Below, piece after piece: positions 60,471 through 64,000 of a stretch of 64,000 nt of DNA. The first letter of the stretch is position 1. Every line of letters begins with the position of its first letter. This DNA comes from Pseudomonas alkylphenolica. Its GTDB lineage: Bacteria > Pseudomonadota > Gammaproteobacteria > Pseudomonadales > Pseudomonadaceae. The stretch spans positions 682,001 to 746,000 of the forward strand of contig NZ_QJRG01000047.1 of the NCBI RefSeq assembly GCF_004025535.1, given 5' to 3'. The notes under the pieces are model-generated. The model was not told where the DNA came from. It ran no database searches and worked only from the letters and a program-made list of their open reading frames with translations. Made by a program: the position numbers and the translations under genes.

Positions 60471-61215
60471 TTGCAGCCTCCGCAGCTTTGATTGCCTTGT
60501 TCAGTTGGGCGACCAGGATGTCGTGGCGTCCTTTCGGTACGCACTCGGCTGACCCGTATTCGCCGGTGAACCAGTCGCGGGTTTTCTCGGTGCACCGATC
60601 GAGCAGCGCGCTGATGCCAGCAGCCTGCACACTGGTGACGTTGGTCGTCGGCACGGCTGCATGGCCGTCGTCATCCTCGCCGCGGGTGGTGAGGTTGAGG
60701 AGGGCGCTCATCACGTAACGCTTGCCGTAGCTGGTGGACGAACCGACCGCCTGGACGGCGTTCTTGCTGCCGCTGGTGTCGAGCGGTAGCAGCATGGTGG
60801 TGCTTTCCCGGTGACCGGCCCTGTGCATCAAGATTCCGGTTACGCTTAGGCCGGCTGGCACGTTTTCGACCTTGAAAGTGATCGCGAAGCCGTGGGCCTG
60901 CATGATCGGCTTGATGACGTCGTTGATGTCCTCGAAGGTGGCGTAGTAGCTGCGTTTCTGGCCATTCACAACGATGGCGCCGCGCTCGGCGATGCTTGGG
61001 ATGTCGCTCTGCATGGCAGCCATGGCCGCGTTAAATTCAGCCTCTGCATCACGGGCCTGCATGCGTTCGTGCATCGCCATGAGGCGTTCCAGCTTGTCGA
61101 TATCGCAAGTTGGGTCGGTGGCGGCCCGGCTGATTACGGCAAGGATGCTGCTGTCTGGCTGGACTTGCGCGGCCAAGTGGCGGCGCTGCTCCGGCACGAT
61201 GATTGGACTGGTCAT
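60454..61215 (-). CDS. ERF-family single-strand annealing protein
   Basis: 253 residues. FNAAMAAMQSDIPSIAERGAIVV, YYATFEDINDVIKPIMQAHGFAITF and AVGSSTSYGKRYVMSALLNLTT are the ERF hallmarks. The C-terminal quarter is divergent, as is normal. With YqaJ it forms a Red-like recombination pair. Confidence 0.92.
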   Translation of the reverse strand: MTSPIIVPEQRRHLAAQVQPDSSILAVISRAATDPTCDIDKLERLMAMHERMQARDAEAEFNAAMAAMQSDIPSIAERGAIVVNGQKRSYYATFEDINDVIKPIMQAHGFAITFKVENVPAGLSVTGILMHRAGHRESTTMLLPLDTSGSKNAVQAVGSSTSYGKRYVMSALLNLTTRGEDDDGHAAVPTTNVTSVQAAGISALLDRCTEKTRDWFTGEYGSAECVPKGRHDILVAQLNKAIKAAEAANADHQ

Positions 61216-61225
61216 ATTCGGTCCC

Positions 61226-62350
61226 TCAGTAGGAAATGGCGACGTTCGGGATCTTGCGCTGGGCGATCAGGGTGACCGCCTGTTTCGCGCAGGCCTCAGG
61301 CATGCCGCCGGCGATGAAGGCTTCCAGCGCTGCGCGGTTGATGCTCCGCCGATGGGCTTCATCGCGCTCGCGGGCTTGCTGCTGGCGGAGAATCTCGGCC
61401 GCAGCGGCGTCTGCCCGGCGGCGTTCATCAATGCGAGCCTGTTCGGCTGCATGCTCGGCGCGTTGTGCCGCTGCCTGGCGCTCTTGCTCAGCACGCTGCT
61501 CTGCAGCAACACGGTCGGCCTCGGCCTGAACACGGGCGCGCTCGGCTTGTTCGGCCTGCAATTTGAGTTGCAGGCGCTGGTTCTCGGCTTCTCGCTCCTG
61601 TGCAGCGGCCTGGTCTTTCAGGTCCTGTTCGCGCTTGGCGGCCGCGTCCCGCTCGGCCTGCTGTTCCTGGGCCACGCGCTGGCGCTCCAGCTCGACCGCA
61701 GCTTCCTGTGCCAACCGGATGCGGTCTTGCTCGGCGCGTTCTTCTGCTTCGCGGCGCAGGCGGCCAAGTTCGGCTTGTTCCGCTTCGTACTGCTGGCGGG
61801 CGGCCAGAGCCGCGCGGAGTACCTTCAGAGAATCGTCCTTGGCCCGGGCCGCTTCGGATTCGAATTCCTCCCACTGCTTGCCTAGGGCGACACCTTCGAC
61901 CTTCTCGATCCGATCGGCCAGATCCTCAGCGGTGATGCCCTCAAGCGATTCGGCGTTCAACTTGAGGTGGGCAATGGCGTTGTTGTGCCGGTCAACCCGG
62001 GCATCCTCAGCGGCCTGCCAGTCGGTCAGCGGCTGGCGCACCTGGTCGCGGAGGTTATCCATTGCCGTCACGAAGTCGCGCAGCTCGGCCTCGACAACCT
62101 TCGGCATCTCCTTCAGGCGGCGCAGGTAGTCGCGGCCCGGCTTCTCGACGGCGGTCTTCGACTTGCTGACCTTGGCGGCCAGGCTGGCGATGCGCTCCCG
62201 GCCCTTGCGGGTGGTCAGGTCTGGAACTTCGCCTTCGACTTCAGCCTTCACCGCGTCGATGAACTGGTGCAGGCCGCCGGCGACGTAGATAACCGGCGCG
62301 TTCTCCTCGCTGATCTCGTCGATCGCGATCAGTTGCTGTTGTGCGGACAT
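61226..62350 (-). CDS. coiled-coil phage protein
   Basis: 374 residues from the ATG at 62350 (GGGAGA upstream). A globular N-terminus (about 1-170) is followed by a very long Ala/Glu/Arg/Gln-rich coiled coil (about 185-325) and a small C-terminal domain (RAALEAFIAGGMPEACAKQAVTLIAQRKIPNV). Similar proteins sit next to ERF and exonuclease genes in phages. A longer frame to 62746 is out of keeping with the upstream genes. Confidence 0.8.
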   Translation of the reverse strand: MSAQQQLIAIDEISEENAPVIYVAGGLHQFIDAVKAEVEGEVPDLTTRKGRERIASLAAKVSKSKTAVEKPGRDYLRRLKEMPKVVEAELRDFVTAMDNLRDQVRQPLTDWQAAEDARVDRHNNAIAHLKLNAESLEGITAEDLADRIEKVEGVALGKQWEEFESEAARAKDDSLKVLRAALAARQQYEAEQAELGRLRREAEERAEQDRIRLAQEAAVELERQRVAQEQQAERDAAAKREQDLKDQAAAQEREAENQRLQLKLQAEQAERARVQAEADRVAAEQRAEQERQAAAQRAEHAAEQARIDERRRADAAAAEILRQQQARERDEAHRRSINRAALEAFIAGGMPEACAKQAVTLIAQRKIPNVAISY

Positions 62351-62394
62351 ACGAATCTCCCGCGCCATCCCTGCGGTGGGCGCTGATGAAGGGG

Positions 62395-62511
62395 TTACTG
62401 AGTGATGGTGCCGGCCAGTGAGCTGGCAAGCATGAAGGCGGTGCAGACGAGAAAGGTGAGGGCTGATCCACGCCAGTAGGCGATGCGCTTGGCGCGCTGG
62501 TAGCTGGTCAT
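62395..62511 (-). CDS. 38-residue membrane protein
   Basis: MTSYQRAKRIAYWRG start followed by one membrane helix (SALTFLVCTAFMLASSLAG). The ATG overlaps the stop of the upstream gene (ATGA), which supports translation. Confidence 0.55.
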   Translation of the reverse strand: MTSYQRAKRIAYWRGSALTFLVCTAFMLASSLAGTITQ

Positions 62512-62834
62512 GGGTCGTGCCTGCCTTCGCCGTTGCACTTGTGACAGTTGGTGGTCGAGCCGTGATAGGGGCCGGAGAAGTGCAATGTGCCTGATCCCTT
62601 GCACGTCCTGCAGGCGACCTTGTTGCGCTCGCGCTGTAGTTGCTTACGCAGGGTTTCCAGCTCGCTTTCACGCGGGTCGCTATCTGGCGCGTGGAACGCC
62701 ATGCCGATGTTCTCCGCCCAGCCGACAACATCTTCGGCGACAGCACGGATCTGCTCAGGCGTCGCGGTTACGCCGTGTTCATCGAAGGCTTCAGAGAGCC
62801 CTTCGGCGTAGTAGTCGGTCCGTGAGTAGCTCAT
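62508..62834 (-). CDS. phage protein with DnaJ-like zinc motif
   Basis: 108 residues. A helical N-terminal half precedes CRTCKGSGTLHF and CHKCNGEGRHDP, two CxxCxGxG units of the DnaJ zinc-finger type. It overlaps both neighbours by 4 bases. Confidence 0.75.
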   Translation of the reverse strand: MSYSRTDYYAEGLSEAFDEHGVTATPEQIRAVAEDVVGWAENIGMAFHAPDSDPRESELETLRKQLQRERNKVACRTCKGSGTLHFSGPYHGSTTNCHKCNGEGRHDP

Positions 62835-63052
62835 GCCCGCACCTCATACCCGACCGTCCACTCTCCGCAGATGCAGGCCCGGCATTTCCAGGCGGCCGGG
62901 TTTTCGATGCTGGCCAGCTCGGCCTCGTGCACTGCCGCGGCGAAGGTCGGGCCCTTGAACAGCAACAGTACGCGGTCAGGCGGCAGGCACTGGCTGGATG
63001 GAAGTTCGGCAACCTGTTCGTCTATCAGGGATTTGACCAGTGCAGCGCTCAT
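62831..63052 (-). CDS. phage hypothetical protein
   Basis: 73 residues with a Cys-rich C-terminus (WKCRACICGEWTVGYEVRA), possibly a zinc site. Overlaps both neighbours by 4 bases. Function unknown. Confidence 0.7.
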   Translation of the reverse strand: MSAALVKSLIDEQVAELPSSQCLPPDRVLLLFKGPTFAAAVHEAELASIENPAAWKCRACICGEWTVGYEVRA

Positions 63053-63240
63053 GCAACCTCCTTGCGCCCATCAACGATCTTGTTGAGGCGCCCGCAGTAG
63101 TGGTTGAACTCTTCGATGGTGATTCGCTCATCGGCCAGCATTTCGGTAATGAGCTTTTGAACCATGACGCTCCAGCTCAGGTCCGTGCCGGGGTGCGCCA
63201 TGGCGTCGAGCTCGTTGTCGAGCAGGACGTGCGGGCTCAT
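63049..63240 (-). CDS. phage hypothetical protein
   Basis: 63 residues, helical and acidic (MVQKLITEMLADERITIEEFNHYCGRLNKIV). Overlaps both neighbours by 4 bases. Function unknown. Confidence 0.68.
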   Translation of the reverse strand: MSPHVLLDNELDAMAHPGTDLSWSVMVQKLITEMLADERITIEEFNHYCGRLNKIVDGRKEVA

Positions 63241-63653
63241 AGCTCGGCGTCCTCGGCCTGGGCAATCAGGCCGTCCCGTGCGAGTGGGCGGAGCAGCGTG
63301 CGGGCTATCTCCTGCAGCGCTTCGGTTGGGTCAGCACTGGCAATGGCCTCATCGGCCGCGCTGGACGCCTCGGACGAGTCTTTGCGCTTGGCTGCGAGGA
63401 CCAGCCGGCCGAGCACTGAAGGACTCATGCCGGAGCCACTGAGCTGGCCCATCAAGAACTCATCAACCGCCACGGCGAACTGGTCGAAGGTCACGCCCTG
63501 CGAACTGCGCAGGCGGCGCTTGAACGTCACGTCGCGGCCTTCGAGCAAGTCGGCTGCGGCGTTATCGATCCAGGCACGCTCGGCCACATCATCCGGATGT
63601 TCTCCGGGGAGCCGGTTGTCGTACTCAAACTGAGCCTTGCGAAGTGCGCCCAT
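63237..63653 (-). CDS. phage hypothetical protein
   Basis: 138 residues. AERAWIDNAAADLLEGRDVTFKRRL and a helical C-terminus. No family recognised. Part of the overlapping early-gene chain. Confidence 0.7.
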   Translation of the reverse strand: MGALRKAQFEYDNRLPGEHPDDVAERAWIDNAAADLLEGRDVTFKRRLRSSQGVTFDQFAVAVDEFLMGQLSGSGMSPSVLGRLVLAAKRKDSSEASSAADEAIASADPTEALQEIARTLLRPLARDGLIAQAEDAEL

Positions 63654-63665
63654 TGTCGCCTCCAG

Positions 63666-63914
63666 TTACGGTTGGGATGCTCGATAGCGCCGCATGAGGC
63701 CTTTCGTCAGGCGCTTCATGATTCGCGGGTATCGGTCAGGGTGGTGAAGGTTGCAGGGCAGGTCGCAGTGTTGACCCTGCCCATCTTCGAAGTGATCGCA
63801 CTGGCAGTGCTTATTGAGCAGCACCCTTGCCTCAGCTGCGCATGCAGCGCGCAGGGTGAACCAGCGACGACCGCCGCCACGGAAGACTGCGGCCGTTTCG
63901 ACTGTGACGGCCAT
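63666..63914 (-). CDS. phage hypothetical protein
   Basis: 82 residues. A cluster of His and Cys (NKHCQCDHFEDGQGQHCDLPCNLHH) suggests metal binding. The C-terminus is basic. CTGGAGG lies just before the ATG. Confidence 0.65.
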   Translation of the reverse strand: MAVTVETAAVFRGGGRRWFTLRAACAAEARVLLNKHCQCDHFEDGQGQHCDLPCNLHHPDRYPRIMKRLTKGLMRRYRASQP

Positions 63915-63934
63915 GGTCGCCTCCAGGTAGCGGG

Positions 63935-64000
63935 TTACTCGGCGGGAATAGGTGGGCAGGGCATCCAGTGCGTGTAAGGTGCCTGCTCCGATGGGCCGAC
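63935..64000 (-). CDS. 3' end of a further phage gene (partial)
   Basis: The minus-strand frame from the window edge reads 21 residues ending HWMPCPPIPAE before a TAA, 21 bases ahead of the next gene. Only the C-terminus is in the window; identity unknown. Confidence 0.35.
   Translation of the reverse strand, partial: VGPSEQAPYTHWMPCPPIPAE

Larger units (their letters stand above)
50652..64000. mobile_element. prophage, left (integrase) end; right end outside window
   Basis: From the tRNA-Pro 3' end onward the genes are integrase, excisionase-like gene, then dense small overlapping minus-strand genes including recombination functions (ERF, YqaJ exonuclease) and a DNA methyltransferase. This is an early region of a temperate phage of the lambda type. 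The second attachment copy, replication, repressor and structural genes are not in the window. Confidence 0.88.

Noticed and set aside
62351..62746. N-terminal extension of the coiled-coil phage protein
   Set aside because: It would overlap two translated small genes and lacks phage-protein character; GGGAGA precedes the ATG at 62350.
1..64000. CRISPR array or rRNA genes
   Set aside because: No regularly spaced direct repeats and no rRNA sequence were seen on reading both strands.

Overview
The window looks like the chromosome of a Pseudomonas, most likely of the P. putida group. The evidence is the paa gene order, the thrS-infC-rpmI-rplT-pheS-pheT-ihfA run, high GC with C/G-ending codons, and one repetitive extragenic palindrome of the P. 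putida type near 42,070. The right-hand 13 kb is the integrase end and early region of a prophage inserted at a tRNA-Pro gene.

1-15.7 kb is aromatic catabolism. The minus-strand operon paaFGHIJK (8798 down to 2629) ends at a strong terminator. It is followed by paaABCD (2407 down to the window edge, where paaD is cut). The plus-strand genes are paaN, paaY and paaX, then an AraC-type regulator resembling FeaR, a small cytochrome c, and a phenylacetaldehyde dehydrogenase. 15.9-18.5 kb holds a full-length second-type leucyl-tRNA synthetase gene on the minus strand, broken by one frameshift. 19.4-22.9 kb is an aromatic amine dehydrogenase operon (aauB, aauE, aauD, aauA, cytochrome c; minus strand). 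It is followed by a chemoreceptor and an outer-membrane barrel protein. Together these genes describe phenylethylamine-type amine -> aldehyde -> phenylacetate -> phenylacetyl-CoA -> ring epoxidation -> beta-oxidation.

The most interesting signal is regulatory. Three separate promoters (cytochrome c/aldehyde dehydrogenase, aauB operon, outer-membrane barrel/chemoreceptor) each carry two direct copies of TGGCA-N8-(CAA, AAT or AAA) whose starts are exactly 21 bp apart. They look like tandem FeaR operators. If so, they put a porin-like protein and a chemoreceptor into the same amine regulon.

26.6-42.9 kb is mixed core metabolism. It holds tRNA-Val(GAC), a SPOR lipoprotein, an HD-domain hydrolase, and a ureohydrolase with a lone polyamine-type binding protein and a divergent LysR regulator. 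It also holds a DUF1654-endonuclease I pair behind a LexA-like palindrome, and a periplasmic asparaginase. A seven-gene ribose/ribonucleoside operon (rbsBACRKD plus a nucleoside hydrolase) has a perfect LacI-type operator. Several small proteins follow, including an I78-type protease-inhibitor lipoprotein and a cold-shock protein. 43.2-50.5 kb is the thrS-to-ihfA translation operon plus a MerR-like regulator.

50.57-64 kb starts with tRNA-Pro(GGG), the likely attachment site. A tyrosine integrase, an excisionase-like gene and a tightly packed minus-strand early region follow, with ERF single-strand annealing protein, YqaJ exonuclease, C5-cytosine methyltransferase and many small genes. A few lower-GC genes on the opposite strand look like prophage cargo. 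The far attachment site lies outside the window.
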